Below are positions 12,507-24,559 of a stretch of 64,000 nt of DNA, one piece after another. Made by a program: the position numbers and the translations under genes. The notes under the pieces are model-generated. The model did no database searches. It saw nothing but the letters and a program-made list of their open reading frames with translations, and was not told where the DNA came from. Positions within the stretch are counted from its first letter, which is position 1; the number at the start of each line of letters is the position of its first letter. The DNA is from Gordionus sp. m RMFG-2023 (taxonomy: Eukaryota; Nematomorpha; Gordioida; Chordodea; Parachordodidae): assembly GCF_954871325.1 (NCBI RefSeq), contig NC_088778.1, positions 5,613,743-5,677,742 on the forward strand, given 5' to 3'.

Positions 12507-12804
12507 TAAATTGCTTGGTTGGGTTTTTTTTCGAAAAAATAACTAGAACCAACTTAACCAAATGGGACTGGTCGATTTATCCATAGTCCCGATCACCGAC
12601 CAGAACACTGACCCGAGCACCGTATTTTAATAATAATTTTTTTTTCTTCCTTTCTTATTGTATCTAATTATTTTTAGCTGGCGCCAACTTCTCCTTGTTT
12701 TTTTATAAATAATAATAAAAAGTATTTTTATAGTTAGACCTTACATCACATCACATTTCAATTTAAGCTATTTTTATAAATTTTCTGAAAAGTAAATTAT
12801 TATA

Positions 12805-13451
12805 TTGAATGATATGGAAGATGAAAGCCTGTTTGGGTTAGATTTGGTATCACAACTACAGTTAACACAATATTCAGAACCTTCGTTTAACCATTCCTCT
12901 AAATCGTTAGATATGAAGGGGAGTTTTGTTGAGGCTCCTATCAAGATGCATAAAAAATGTATTCATTGTGCAAAAAACTGTCACAACCACGGATGTGATG
13001 CCGGGAATAAGAAAACCCTTAACTCATAAAAATTTAACAATTAAATCAGCTGATATTAAGATATCCTATTAATAAATATTTTTTTAGAACAATAGAACAC
13101 CACATTTTCAAGGAATATATACATTATCTGATAATGGGTTTTGAATATGGACTAGAACAGATAATGAATAAAAAATTAGAAATAATATATGATTCAGCCA
13201 AACAGATATTCATTAAAAAATTAAATTATGCAAGTAAATTAGCAATCACTAAAGATTGCTGGTCTAGTCCATATTCTATAACTTACTACCCTGTAACTAT
13301 TCGTTACATCAGTAGTGAATGGGCATTAACCAATATATTGCTCATCATTGTTTCTTTCCCGCATCCCCATACTGGACAGAAAATTGCATATTTCAGATTT
13401 GATAATAATTGTTTTAATCAATTTGAAATTGCTGGAATAGCACATATCTAA
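12805..13451 (+). pseudogene. hAT transposase N-terminal and catalytic fragment
   Basis: The first frame (12,805-13,029) has a Cys/His cluster (KKCIHCAKNCHNHGC) that may be a degraded BED-type finger. The second (13,134-13,451) reads LAITKDCWSS followed by YPVTIRYI and HTGQKIAY. This matches the hAT pattern 'a.T.D.WtS......vt.hyi' around the first catalytic Asp, although the usual D-x-W is K-D-C-W here. The conserved middle and dimerisation regions were not found downstream, so the copy is truncated. Confidence 0.7.
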
Positions 13452-13459
13452 TGATAGCT

Positions 13460-15107
13460 GCTGTAAATAAGGTATTATTTTTACAAAGTATTAAATTTTA
13501 TATCATTGTATACATTAATATATTTATTTAATAATATCGAACCAATTATTGAGTTAGGACAATCATTTTAGGGACGCATAAGTTTGTCATTAATAAGGAT
13601 TTACGCCCACTATTAACAGATCTTGTAGAATTTTTGTATCCCTTTTATAAAATAAAGTGCGAAATAAGTTCACAATAACTATTTAGATGGCAATCTTATT
13701 TTTTGCATAATTTACATGTATGATTTAGCAAGTCCTGCTAGCTCTAAATTAACAAATCAGAAATAATATCTAGACATAATAAGTACTCATAAAACTTTTC
13801 CAAATTATAGAAAAGTGTTTAAACTTTGCTACAAATTTAATTTAGATACAAATGATTATATATTTTAATAAAAATTAAAATTTTGTTATGTAAAAATCTT
13901 TTGAAAATTTCATCAAAATAAAATTTTAATAATTAATTATTTCAAACGATTTTTTGTCTACACATATAAACTAATAAAAACAATATTAGGATAAAATTTT
14001 AACCTTCTGACTTATTTAATTCTAAAATGAGATTAAGTGGTTTGACCTAACCCCACTCTCCCCTACAAGCTATCTGTTTTTAATTAATAATTTAGTAAGT
14101 TTGGGAATTTGTTTTTATGGGGGTGTGGAATAACTGTAAGCAGAAACGAATCCAATCATATAAAACTTAGATTGTTACAATATAAAAATCTAATACCGGG
14201 GACCGGGGTTATTTCTATTCATAAAAAATAAGTGTTATAAAAAATAGACTAAGCTAATTTTTCAAAATATTTAAAAGTAGTTTTTTTATTTACATATCTT
14301 TATGGTTAATTAATATTTAAGGAATGTGACGTGGGATAGCACTATCCCCGGTCAAGTTAGTATTTTGTACATAGCCAATTATTTTTAATATTTCTAATTA
14401 TCTTTATAAAAATAATTAATTGTATATTTTGTCAAGTGATTAAATCTATATGCCAGCAAGGATCAGCTTACTCGCTAGAGGGTATATAATACAGGTTCCT
14501 GAAATATTTCGGGTAATTGTAAATATTTTGATGGGGAGGCAATTTTTAGCTATATAATAAGCAATTATTTTTTGTTGTAATGTCCATTAGCGAATTAGAG
14601 TTAAACAACAAATAAATACATTTTGGCTCAAAATAAAAGTCCAGCCAACTATAGGGACAACAGTAACACTCCTGAGGTGTCTACTTACAACTCCTGAGTC
14701 AACTTATCTAATGGGTTTGAGCCTTGGCCAATTTTTACAACTTTAGGGCAGATCCTAAAAATTTTTAATTAAATATACATATTATACCCTAATTTTTTGA
14801 TGATATATGAATTATAAATATCTAAAAATCGATAAATTCCTATAATAAATTTTTCCCGGTCTTTGAAGATAATTATTTCGAATTCGATATCAATTATTTA
14901 ATGGATTTGAATTACTGGTTCACTAATTTTTAATTTTCAGATTATAAGAAGAGAACAATTTTTTTAAAAAAGAAATCTAATATTATTAAATATGATTATT
15001 TCTATGCCAATATTGAAATATTCGTCCTCTATGCATAAAAATAAGATTGAGCAAAATATTCACAATAAAATAATATAATAAGTTGATTTGTAGTTGTTGC
15101 TCTGATC
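13460..15107. other. Non-coding interior of the decayed hAT
   Basis: AT-rich sequence with no recognisable exon. At 14,044-14,066 it contains TGACCTAACCCCACTCTCCC, a relative of the inverted-repeat end found three times at 37.6-39.8 kb. Confidence 0.45.
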
Positions 15108-15243
15108 GATGCTCAGGTCTAGGATTTGATCGAACAGGTCGACCCATTTGGTTGGGTTGGTTCATTTTTTTAAACCAAATACCAGGGTCGTGGTTGTGTA
15201 AATAACTAAAACATACTACTAAAATACCTCAAAGACTAAAAGG

Positions 15244-17139
15244 TATTAATTTTAAAATCATAATTTAAGAATACAGTATGCATATTATTACAATAACATT
15301 GTCCTATAATCTTAATTTTCCTACATATAAGTAGAACGGCTGTTAGGAGCGGTTTGGATTTATATATAATTTTTTTTTCTTAAATAAAATGTAGTGAAAA
15401 AGAAATTTATAAAAGATTTTTAAAAAATTAAATTGAAAATTAATTTATATAAATATGTTTTCTTACACAAACAAAGAATACAGATAGTAACAGCTATAAG
15501 AGAGAGTATTGGTGATTTCATATTTCATATAATTTATTTTTAAAATCTTAGAGAATAAATGCAAAAAAAAATGATAAAATATTTTACATAAAGTTTCGAT
15601 AATTGTCTATCTTTTTTTTTAAGTTAAAACATATAACAAGGCATGTAGCTATTTATTGAATTTACCAATCAAAATTTAACAAGTATGATCAAAATATAAA
15701 TAAAAATATTATATGAAACAAAAAGAGGGTGAATCACTGAAATTCGGGGAAATTTTAAATATTATTTCTATTTCTTTTAAATATTATTTTCTTTTATTTA
15801 CTTTCTTTAAAATATATTTTTTTATCTAAAAATAATAAATATGCGATATATGGGTGAAAATTTTTTTGATGCAATAATAATTCAAAGTTTCATTACTCAA
15901 AAGTTTTAAGAATTACCATATTTTTATCTTGTGAACATAGAGGTCAATTTTTTTAAATTATTTATTTATTTTTTAGCTTTTATCGAAAATTTTTTCAATA
16001 ATATAAGAATAAGTAAAGATGGAAAGCTTAAGGTATAAATATCAAATATTAAAAATAAAATTCACAGGGTCGTATATAACATGCTGCTGAAATATGATTA
16101 TGAAAAATATCAGGTTTTTTTTTTCAAAATTGTAAATTTTTCACTATAAATATATTAGGTTTTAAAAAAATCAATGAAGTTTAATCCTGAGTTTGATATA
16201 AAAAATCTTACAAAATACAAATATTTTTATGCTAGAGTTTAGTTATATTGAAATCGGGAGTGATTTAACATTTGCATACTTTTTTTTTGTTTCTTTTTAA
16301 TTTTAATTTATTAATTCATCGTTTCCTAGTCAAAATCATTAAATTGCAAAAGCTTGTGACCAAAATATTTAAAAATTTTATAATTATCCGCTTTTAGGAG
16401 ATTTATACGATTAAAAACCAATAATTTATTTATTTAAAATCAGTTTGTGTTTTTTTTATAAAAATATTTATCATGCATATGTATTTTTAGCATATAATCC
16501 ATCAAACTTTGTAATAAATACAATTTTTAATTAACGTAACCAACTATCCATTTAAATTTGAATAAAACAAATTAAAAACACAAATTTTTAAAATATATCT
16601 AGTATGTGTTTAACCATATGAATTTAATTTTTCCCACGTAAATATCAAGAATTTTTAAATAGGCAGCGACTAGATCTAACACCAGTGATATTTAGTAAAA
16701 TATACTATGGCTAACACTCCTTGATTATTTATAACATGACAATTCATTTTCGCATGATAACCCGCTATATTTAAAAATATGTTTTAACGTTTCCATCTTT
16801 TAAGAAATAAATCGAATAATTGGGAGAACAGCCATAGTATAGGAGTTAGACAAGGTAATAATTTTTCTTGAACTTACTTTATTTCTAAATTTTAAACAAT
16901 AGCAATTTGCCAAAGTATAATAAACCCAGTAGATATCTCATTAGAAAATACTTTTTTCTTAACTTACTTTATTGAATGTACAAGATTTATTTGAAATAAA
17001 ATTAAGATGACATGAATTTAACGATATTAGATGGGTTAAGAAAATAAATAATGTACTATAATATAAAGAAAACAAGTTAAATTATAACATGTCTATTTTT
17101 AAAGATTTTAATGATACTCAAGAAAGCTTCATATTCAGG
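15244..17139. other. AT-rich non-coding DNA
   Basis: Long poly-A/T tracts and no coding signal on either strand. No element ends were recognised. Confidence 0.5.
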
Positions 17140-18200
17140 GTTGCATGTGTTTTATTTGGTGATATAATAAAAACAAAAACTATTAAGTGGTATAATTATT
17201 AATTATGAAGTTTTTAAAAAACATAAATACCTCATTAATGTATTAAGAAAAAAATAGTTTAAGTGAATATTTTTTCAAATTTTTACAAAAATTTTTATTT
17301 AAAAAAGTAACATAAGAATTTACCTATGAAATGTTTCTAGAATATCGTAAGTAATTGGAAAATTAATTATTTGGAAGTATAAGTGGTAATACTGTATTAT
17401 ATAAATCATCAAAAAAAATAATACTATGTATTTAATGATCTTTATTTCAGATTCTATGAACCTTCTCAATATATATCATAAAGACTTACATAAAGAATTT
17501 AAACTTAAAATCAGCCACCACCCACCTTTAAAGTAATTAACTTATATTGTAGATAAATGTAAATGCCATTCTTTTTTTTCTATAGAAAGGCGCTCAGAAG
17601 AACGAAATATAAAAATTATCAACCAACGAATATTTTATTTTGTATATATTATAATAATCTATAATTGGCCCCCCTATAAACTCTGGAAAAGTTTCTTGCC
17701 CTAATTTGTTAACCGAGGCTATTGACGTATCAATATGTTTGGCAATGTCCTTTATTTTCATTCTCTCCATTTCCGGCTGGGACAACAATTTGATTACTAT
17801 GTCAATTTTCTCTTTATTCCAGCAATTATATTTTCTATTTGGGTTTTGAATTGCCAGTGAGTTTATAGGGTTTATTATAGTAGAATTGGCACTTATAGCA
17901 GATAGCGAAAATGATGTGGAAAAGGAATGATTAGATAAAAAGGAATTATTATTATAGTATAAAGAAGAATTTCTAAAACTATTATTGGTATTATTGGATA
18001 AAATATTATTAATATTAAACTTAAATTTAAAAAAAATTATTTTTTTGTAATTAAAAAGTTTTATAAATTTTTATTAATTATAAAAAAAATTTCCTAATAC
18101 ATAAATGTGGTATTTATGTTTTTTAAAAACTTCATAATTAATTATTATACCACTTAATAGTTTTTGTTTTTATTATATCACCAAATAAAACACATGCAAC
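17140..18200 (-). mobile_element. 1.06-kb DNA transposon with near-perfect ~100-bp inverted repeats
   Basis: The left end GTTGCATGTGTTTTATTTGG and the following roughly 95 bp are repeated as the reverse complement at 18,095-18,200 with only a few differences. Such long, nearly identical inverted repeats show recent mobility. The interior holds one candidate protein on the minus strand with a helix-turn-helix. No convincing target duplication was seen (CATATTCAGG on the left, TAACCCATGT on the right), so the superfamily is open. Confidence 0.75.
17594..18015 (-). CDS. Unassigned HTH-containing protein of the inverted-repeat element (partial)
   Basis: The frame is open for about 140 codons. 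Reading from 18,015 down, a Ser/Asn-rich stretch comes first. Then follows NCWNKEKIDIVIKLLSQP and MKIKDIAKHIDTSIASVNKL, a likely helix-turn-helix with the 'k..diA...d.s..sv..l' pattern, and finally EFIGGPIID. No good ATG lies before the HTH, so the start may be in another exon or the frame may be a remnant. No transposase catalytic motif is visible in the 1-kb element, so the protein may only bind DNA, for example the element ends. I do not recognise the family. Confidence 0.4.
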
Positions 18201-19029
18201 TAACCCATGTTTATAAATGTGAAACACTTCCATACAAGTTAATTCAAATTCACAAAAAATTGTTCATTTAAAAAATAACAATATAAATGCTATTTGTATA
18301 TATAGTTATATTTAAATTAATTGTAAATATATTTATATATGAAATTAAGACAGGTCTGTAATAAATTTTGAATTTTATCCTATTTTATGAATTAAACCAA
18401 TCTGTCGTAATTTTTTAAGGCCATAGCCCATTTTTTTAATTCTTATTGTTCTGTCACCTAAAATTTTATTTATTTTAGTAAAATAAGGTTGCTAATGCTT
18501 GAATGAATGCTTTGTTAACATAATATTTTTTTTGAACTTATTTTATTATACATGCATCAATTATTATAAAATAATGTAGGATTTAATAAAAATAGTTTGT
18601 GAAAAGAGTTTGGCTAGACACTGGGGAAAATAATTTTTTTCTATTATATTCTCTAGCTTTCCTAATTAATCTTGGTCCCTTAGATGATCCTAAGCATATT
18701 CAAGAAAAGTATAAAAATTATTAATAGCCTGATTTTTTGTAATTAAATGATCATATATCTCTAGATTCCCTTTTCAGAGCTTAACCTTCTGTAAAAAAAT
18801 AAGATTAATCAAAATTTTTGAATTAAACTTTCCAATCCAATTTTATTTGATTACAAATGCTGCATCCAATATTCTATGACAGCTTGCATCATCATTCTAT
18901 AACACATATTCTATAAATATGGGATGAAATTTCTTCGTTGTCATTAGTGCTATTTAATCCTCCGATTCCCAATCAATTGCCATAGATTTATCAATAAAAT
19001 TAGCTTCAAGAAGCATTTTATAATTGTGG
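18201..19029. other. AT-rich non-coding DNA
   Basis: No coding signal or repeat structure was found. Confidence 0.45.
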
Positions 19030-19270
19030 TACTTGTTACCTCACCCAAGGTTCCAGTTCCCCCCAATCAGCGGGAGACTCTTGCAATTTATTATGAAATC
19101 TTTGCTGCTGAATTGGGATCAGAAACGATTATTTTGGGAAATTCGAATCTTGCAAAAATATTTCTTAATATTTTTATCGTGCTTTCGGTTATAGTGCTAG
19201 TCATGGGAACTATTTCTGGCCAGCGACTGCTAGCATCTATCACTACCAACTGTCACAATTGGAAGATTTG
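19030..19270 (-). pseudogene. Fossil piece of a Ty3/gypsy-type integrase core
   Basis: On the minus strand the translation contains WPEIVPMTSTI, then ILRNIFARFEFPKIIVSD. This is the integrase core around the second catalytic Asp (pattern 'iFarfG.P..ivSDN'). The plus-strand 81-codon frame over the same bases is a shadow. Only a short piece remains and it is broken. It is not joined to a recognisable complete element. Confidence 0.65.
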
Positions 19271-19498
19271 ATATTGGGAATCAGAATCTAATAAAATAGA
19301 AATAAAAAATTTAATTAAAATCTGCTACTAAATATTTATTAAATAAATAACTATAATCAAATACAAAGTGAAAAACGTAATCAAAATAAAAGAAGATTAA
19401 AATTAATATAAGAAAAATAAAAGTAAAAAATTAAAAAGTAAAAATTAAAATTTAAGTTATACAAAAAATAATCATTTTTCGCATCATAATTTCTCCAT

Positions 19499-19782
19499 TG
19501 AAGAAAACAAGTTTTAAAGTTTTAATTTAAATTTTATTTCTACTTTAAAAATATAAAATAATAATAATAATAATGTATAATAATCGACTGGTATATATAC
19601 TAAAACATTTCAATCAAAACATTTAAATTAATATACATTAAATTATTTTACAAATTTGAATAAACACAATATGTAACAAAACAATTAAATTAATACTCAA
19701 TTACAAATTTGAATAAACGCAATATGTAACACATTTAAATTAATATTCAATTAATTGTTTTACAAAAACAACACTATTAACA
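19499..19782 (-). repeat. LTR copy A
   Basis: 284 bp with TG...CA termini. It is flanked on the outer side by TCCAT (19,494-19,498) and on the inner side by the polypurine-like run. It closely matches copies B and C. Confidence 0.85.
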
Positions 19783-20742
19783 TCCCCCTCCTCGACAAAG
19801 CATCATGTTGCTGCTCAGAGGGCGCATAAGTCTGTCTGATGGCGTGAGTCCATACGTTTTTGTAGGTTTGAAAAGTTGCTGTTCGTTATCATTATTATAA
19901 GGATCAAGTTTGAATGGAATAAAGAATTTGGAATAAAATTTTTGGAATAGGGAATGATGTAGAATAAAAATTTTGTAATATGGAATGATGAATCAAAAAA
20001 AATTATATAAAATTTCGCGTTTTTTATTTTTATAAATTTTGCGTTTTATATTTTATTAGTAGCGTTTTAATATTTAATTAGTAGCGTTTTAATATTTAAT
20101 TTATTTTTATTTATTTTCAATCTCCGAGGTTAAAATATGCAAATATTATGCACATTTCCCTCTTTTAAAAAAAATTTAAATTTCACACAATATTTTTCTA
20201 AAATAATGATGTTTAATTTTTACATAACATTTTGTCTTCAAAAGCTTTATTTCAAAAACATTTTTATCATATTAAGTATTACTTATAAGGGTTATGTAAA
20301 TCTATCATGTGATTTAAACCTTTTAATTCATGTTTTAATTACATTTTAATATATTTAAAATTAAAGTTTTATCTTCTTGCTTAGGATTTTTAATGGTTTA
20401 TTTTTAATTATATCTAAAAATTCATCTTTAGGTTTAGTTAATTTACAACAATTGGTCATCATACAAGAAATCAAAAAAAAATATCAATATTTCACTAAGA
20501 AATTAAGTAAATAATTTTTTAAGGCTTTTATGTGTTCAAATATGTCCATTATTGATTTACATTTAAGTTATTTTAATAAGTAAATTTACAACATGCCTTT
20601 ATCTCAGCATAAAATTTTAAATTATAATAACTTTTATCTTACGTGGATTAGAATAATAAGTAATCATTATTGGTCTCACAAAATAGAATTCATAACCTAA
20701 CGTCCAACTTCCATATCGGTTCTTTCTAGGTTGTCACATTAG

Positions 20743-20827
20743 GTTAGGTGCTGGTTATCATATTCCAGTCCCACATCCAGAGCCAGGACACCATGAAGAA
20801 AGAAGCTTTTTGCATGAAAGTGCTAAG
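20743..20827 (+). other. Exon-like stretch inside the LTR element
   Basis: An 85-bp open stretch bounded by an AG acceptor (TCACATTAG) and a GT donor (GCTAAG|GTTTGA). It translates as LGAGYHIPVPHPEPGH followed by HEERSFLHESAK, on the strand opposite to the LTR element. Composition rich in His, Pro and Glu is unlike its AT-rich surroundings and looks like a piece of a secreted or structural host protein. It could be a host exon captured by the element. It is too short to name. Confidence 0.4.
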
Positions 20828-20875
20828 GTTTGATTCTAGGTCATATCCATAGATTAGATAGTTATTTCAGTAGAT

Positions 20876-21725
20876 TATGATATCAACACAATAAGAAGTC
20901 ATCACAATAGGTAGTCAGAGTCGTCTCAATGGAATAAGCAATCATCACAATAAGTAGTCATCACAATAGGTAGTCATATAAATAGAGTCATTTCAATGGA
21001 TTAAGTAATCGTCACAATAGGTAGTCATCACAATAGGTAGTCATCACAATAGGTCGTCATATAAATAGAGTCATCTCAATGGATTAAGTAATCGTCACAA
21101 TAGGTAGTCGTATAAATAGAGTCATCTCAATGGATTAAGTAATCGTCACAATAGGTAGTCATCACAATAGGTCGTCATATAAATAGAGTCATCTCAATGG
21201 ATTAAGTAATCGTCACAATAGGTAGTCGTCACAATAGGTAGTCATATAAATAGAGTCATCTCAATGGATTAAGTAATCGTCACAATAGGTAGTCATCACA
21301 ATAGGTAGTCATATAAATAGAGTCATCTCAATGGATTAAGTAATCGTCACAATAGGTAGTCGTATAAATAGAGTCATCTCAATGGATTAAGTAATCGTCA
21401 CAATAGGTAGTCATCACAATAGGTCGTCATATAAATAGAGTCATCTCAATGGATTAAGTAATCGTCACAATAGGTAGTCGTCACAATTGGTAGTCATATA
21501 AATAGAGTCATCTCAATGGATTAAGTAATCGTCACAATAGGTAGTCATCACAATAGGTAGTCATATAAATAGAGTCATCTCAATGGATTAAGTAATCGTC
21601 ACAATAGGTAGTCATATAAATAGAGTCATCTCAATGGATTAAGTAATCGTCACAATAGGTAGTCGTCACAATTGGTAGTCAAATCAATAGATAAGGTAGC
21701 CATCACAATAAGTAGTCATCACAAT
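20876..21725 (+). repeat. Minisatellite array of 51- and 67-bp units inside the LTR element
   Basis: About a dozen tandem units built from GTCATATAAATAGAGTC, ATCTCAATGGATTAAGTAATC and GTCACAATAGGTA. The basic unit is 51 bp, and some units carry one extra 16-bp GTCATCACAATAGGTA block. Units in the centre are nearly identical; the edges are diverged. A few terminal units of the same array recur at 42,692-42,750. Confidence 0.9.
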
Positions 21726-21814
21726 TCGAATTTAATTTAATTTTTACTTTTTTTTTTTAATTTTAGGTAAATTTTTATATATTTACTTCTTTTTTTTTTA
21801 CAAAAACGTACCGG

Positions 21815-21821
21815 GGCGCCA
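21815..21821 (-). promoter_or_regulatory. Likely primer-binding site of the LTR element
   Basis: TGGCGCC on the minus strand directly follows the CA end of LTR copy B. The related copy C has TGGCGCT at the same place. TGGCGCC starts are common for LTR-element primer-binding sites. Confidence 0.6.
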
Positions 21822-22105
21822 TGAAGAAAACAAGTTTTAAAGTTTTAATTTAAATTTTATTTCTACTTTAAAAATATAAAATAATAATAATAATGTATAA
21901 TAATCGACTGGTATATATACTAAAACATTTCAATCAAAACATTTAAATTAATACACAATAAATTATTTTACAAATTTGAATAAACACAATATGTAACAAA
22001 ACATTTAAATTCATACTCAATTACAAATTTGAATAAACGCAATATGTAACAAAACATTTAAATTAATACTCAATTAATTGTTTTACAAAAACAACACTAT
22101 TAACA
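21822..22105 (-). repeat. LTR copy B
   Basis: 284 bp, nearly identical to copy A. Followed on the plus strand by ATATC. Confidence 0.85.
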
Positions 22106-23149
22106 ATATCAATAAACAAATAGTTATAATATATACTTTACAAAATTATATTTTTGGAACTTAACAAAATTTGATGTTAATGAAGTCAGAACAGTCTATG
22201 ATCAGAACTGATATTCATTTGAACAATTACAACTTTTATATAACATGTGGATGAGATCTTATATCGAAAATTTAATTAAAATTATAAATGCAGTCATTAT
22301 TATTATTTTGATTTATATTCAAAATTTCGCATTATACTAATTTTAATTTTTTTTGTACATTTGGGAGATCATAGAGGAAAATAGAAATTTAGACAGGCAT
22401 TAAATTAATAAATTTCATAAAAATTTAGAATATTTTTTTTGAAAAATAAAGTTACAGAAAATAATGCAAAAATATGTTATTTATTATTATAAAATATCGT
22501 AGTTTATTGTAAATTAAATAAATTTAATACATAAAATGAGCAAGGAAAATGCTTCATTTATAAAAAGTTAAAATCTAAATCATATTTTAAATAACGTTGA
22601 ACATGCGCTAAACTCAACAGTTATGAATTTGATGACTAATTTAAAAAAATATTGTCTACGTAAAAGATGAGCATTTAATATTTCATTTTAAATTATGAAT
22701 ATAGTATACATATATATATATATATATGTAAATGTAAATTGATCATATTCGGTTTTTGATAATATTTATAATATATTTATATATAAAGAGCTTGTTTATT
22801 AATTAAGACAATTATCGCTTTTTAACACTCGTGACTTTCACGTTTAATAAAATTGGATCTCTCTAAAATACACTATATTTTAATATTTTCTAGGGTAGTT
22901 TTAATTTTAGCTAAGTATCATTTCTTCAACCTAATTCTACCTCATCAAAGATATAATATCAAATATTTTAAAAAGTCCATGACCTGTATAATCAATCATA
23001 TATATATTCAATATTCTAATTATAATATATACTTTTTTTTCCTTCTATATTAATCATACATATTTTTTATCTCATGTTAATAGCTTAAATATAGAAAAAT
23101 TTATTGGAATAAAAATATTCACAACACAAGTATTATAATATTCAACAAC
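22106..23149. other. AT-rich non-coding DNA
   Basis: No gene was seen. A short (TA)n microsatellite lies at about 22,708-22,727. Confidence 0.5.
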
Positions 23150-23930
23150 AGTATTCAAGTAAATTAAATTGCTTTTGAAAGAATTATATAACTATATATC
23201 ACATACTGCTATTATTCAACAATAAATAACTTATTCATATTATATTATCTTGTTATTAATTTTTGGGTTAGATAAAATTTCAATGTGTAATGAAAATAAT
23301 GTTTTACAAAATACCTTCAAACTAACTAGTAATATTATTGTTTAATATTTAAATTCTATGAACAGCAATATAATTGCTTTATATATAATTTATTTATTTC
23401 CGCAAGATAGAGTTTTATAATATATTAACTTAAAAATTGATAAGATGTAAAATGCCTTAAATTAAAGCATTAATATATGCAATCGTTATATTTAGGATGA
23501 ATAATGGTGTAATCTTAAAATGTCTTCATTTTAAGCATACTTAATGGGTCTCTATCTATTAATTTTTTAGTAGTTGAATTGCTGGCAACATCTTTCAATA
23601 GAAACAATTGATAAAGAATTATGGCTGTCTTTGCGTAATATATTGTTGATTTTAAATAATATGGTAAGATTAATTAAAATCGTAAAAAGCATAGTTACTT
23701 GTGAATTTATATTTTTATTAAGGATTAGAAAAATAATATGGTGTTATCACGTTTTAGTCGGAACAATTCAAAAATCGTATTTGACAGTTTAGACCCGGAC
23801 AGAAATGTCCTAAACAAAAAGGCCATGAAAACATAACTGACAAAAAATATCTTAATTTTAAGAAAACTTTTTATATGCTTAAAAAAGATGTATAATTTTG
23901 AAATTTCCACCTCAAGCTTTTAATTTACCT
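23150..23930 (+). repeat. Diverged local repeat, copy 1
   Basis: This segment is related to 24,560-24,850 and 27,430-28,300 in the same order and orientation. Shared landmarks include TTCCGCAAGATAGAGTTTTA, GGATGAATAATGGTGTAATC and the phrase GCAACATCTTTCAATAGAAA. It lacks the MITE present in copy 3 and so shows the empty site near 23,611-23,625. Confidence 0.65.
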
Positions 23931-24559
23931 TCTAAAACATGAATATTTTTAGGAAGAATTGTAATATATTTTTATGAATTTTTTTTTAATTTAGTAACAA
24001 TCGAAATTTCTACTATCATATGACGATCCCTACAAATTGTTAAAATTAGTAAAATGCGAAATTTGAATATAATAATAATTATAATGACATGCATTTGTAA
24101 TTTTAATTTTAATTTTCGATATAAGATCACATTTATTTTATATAAAATAATTGTCCAAATGAATATCAGTTCAATCATAAAATGTTCTGAAGACATTATA
24201 TTATCAAATTTTATAAGTTCCAAAAAATAAAATTCTGTAAAATACATATACCGTTCACTTTTCTTTTTATTTCTTAAATTGGTATTTTATTATAATTTAC
24301 TATTTTTCAAAATTTTAAACTTATTCTCAGGATATAAAAAAATTAATGCAATAAAGATTAAAATACTTTATAATACATTGGAAATAAATATATAAGCAAG
24401 CGCTAGGTACCCCCATTTTTGGTGTTAGTGATAGATCACGTCATCCAAAGTTGTCCTATCTTTTCATATTTAAACGCCATATTTAAAAATTATTTTTGTG
24501 ATTGAATTATATTGAATAGTAAATATATTAAAGTAAATATAGGTATTAAATAAATAAAT

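Larger units (their letters stand above)
6233..15205 (+). mobile_element. Decayed hAT transposon, split by a MULE insertion
   Basis: If the MULE (6,251-12,506) is removed, the left end reads CAGTGTGGTTAAATTGCT and continues at 12,516 with GAACCAACTTAACCAAATGG. The right end (15,110-15,200), reverse-complemented, contains GAACCAACCCAACCAAATGG, so inverted termini over about 70 bp are visible, though diverged. A hAT transposase fragment lies between them. The candidate 8-bp target duplication is weak: CTAAAAGG on the left against CTAAAACA at 15,206. Confidence 0.65.
6217..15243. repeat. 16-bp direct repeat flanking the whole hAT/MULE nest
   Basis: CTCAAAGACTAAAAGG occurs at 6,217-6,232 and again exactly at 15,228-15,243, in the same orientation. 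The left copy directly abuts the hAT-like end CAGTGTGGTT. The right copy lies about 20 bp beyond the last recognisable inverted-repeat sequence of that hAT. Confidence 0.75.
19499..22105 (-). mobile_element. Non-autonomous LTR retrotransposon with minisatellite interior
   Basis: Two 284-bp LTRs in the same orientation (19,499-19,782 and 21,822-22,105), almost identical, begin TGTTAATAG and end TTCTTCA when read on the minus strand. The 5' LTR is followed by TGGCGCC (21,815-21,821), a likely primer-binding site. The 3' LTR is preceded by the purine run GAGGAGGGGGA (19,783-19,793). The 2-kb interior has no Gag-Pol; it holds a tandem-repeat array and one exon-like stretch. A short frame next to the purine run may be the tail of a lost Pol. 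The outer flanks do not match (TCCAT on the left, ATATC on the right). The copy looks young, but it is internally deleted or always lacked coding parts. Confidence 0.8.

Noticed and set aside
19026-19271. 81-codon plus-strand frame with a hydrophobic stretch (IFLNIFIVLSVIVLVMG)
   Set aside because: It is the shadow of a gypsy integrase fragment on the minus strand; the apparent membrane segment has no other support.
20876-21725. CRISPR-like array
   Set aside because: Direct repeats have no unique spacers of constant length, the DNA is eukaryotic, and there are no cas genes. It is a minisatellite.
20137-24247. Scattered 60-90 codon frames rich in Ile, Phe, Leu and Lys
   Set aside because: Typical of chance frames in very AT-rich DNA; no start context, splice support or motif.
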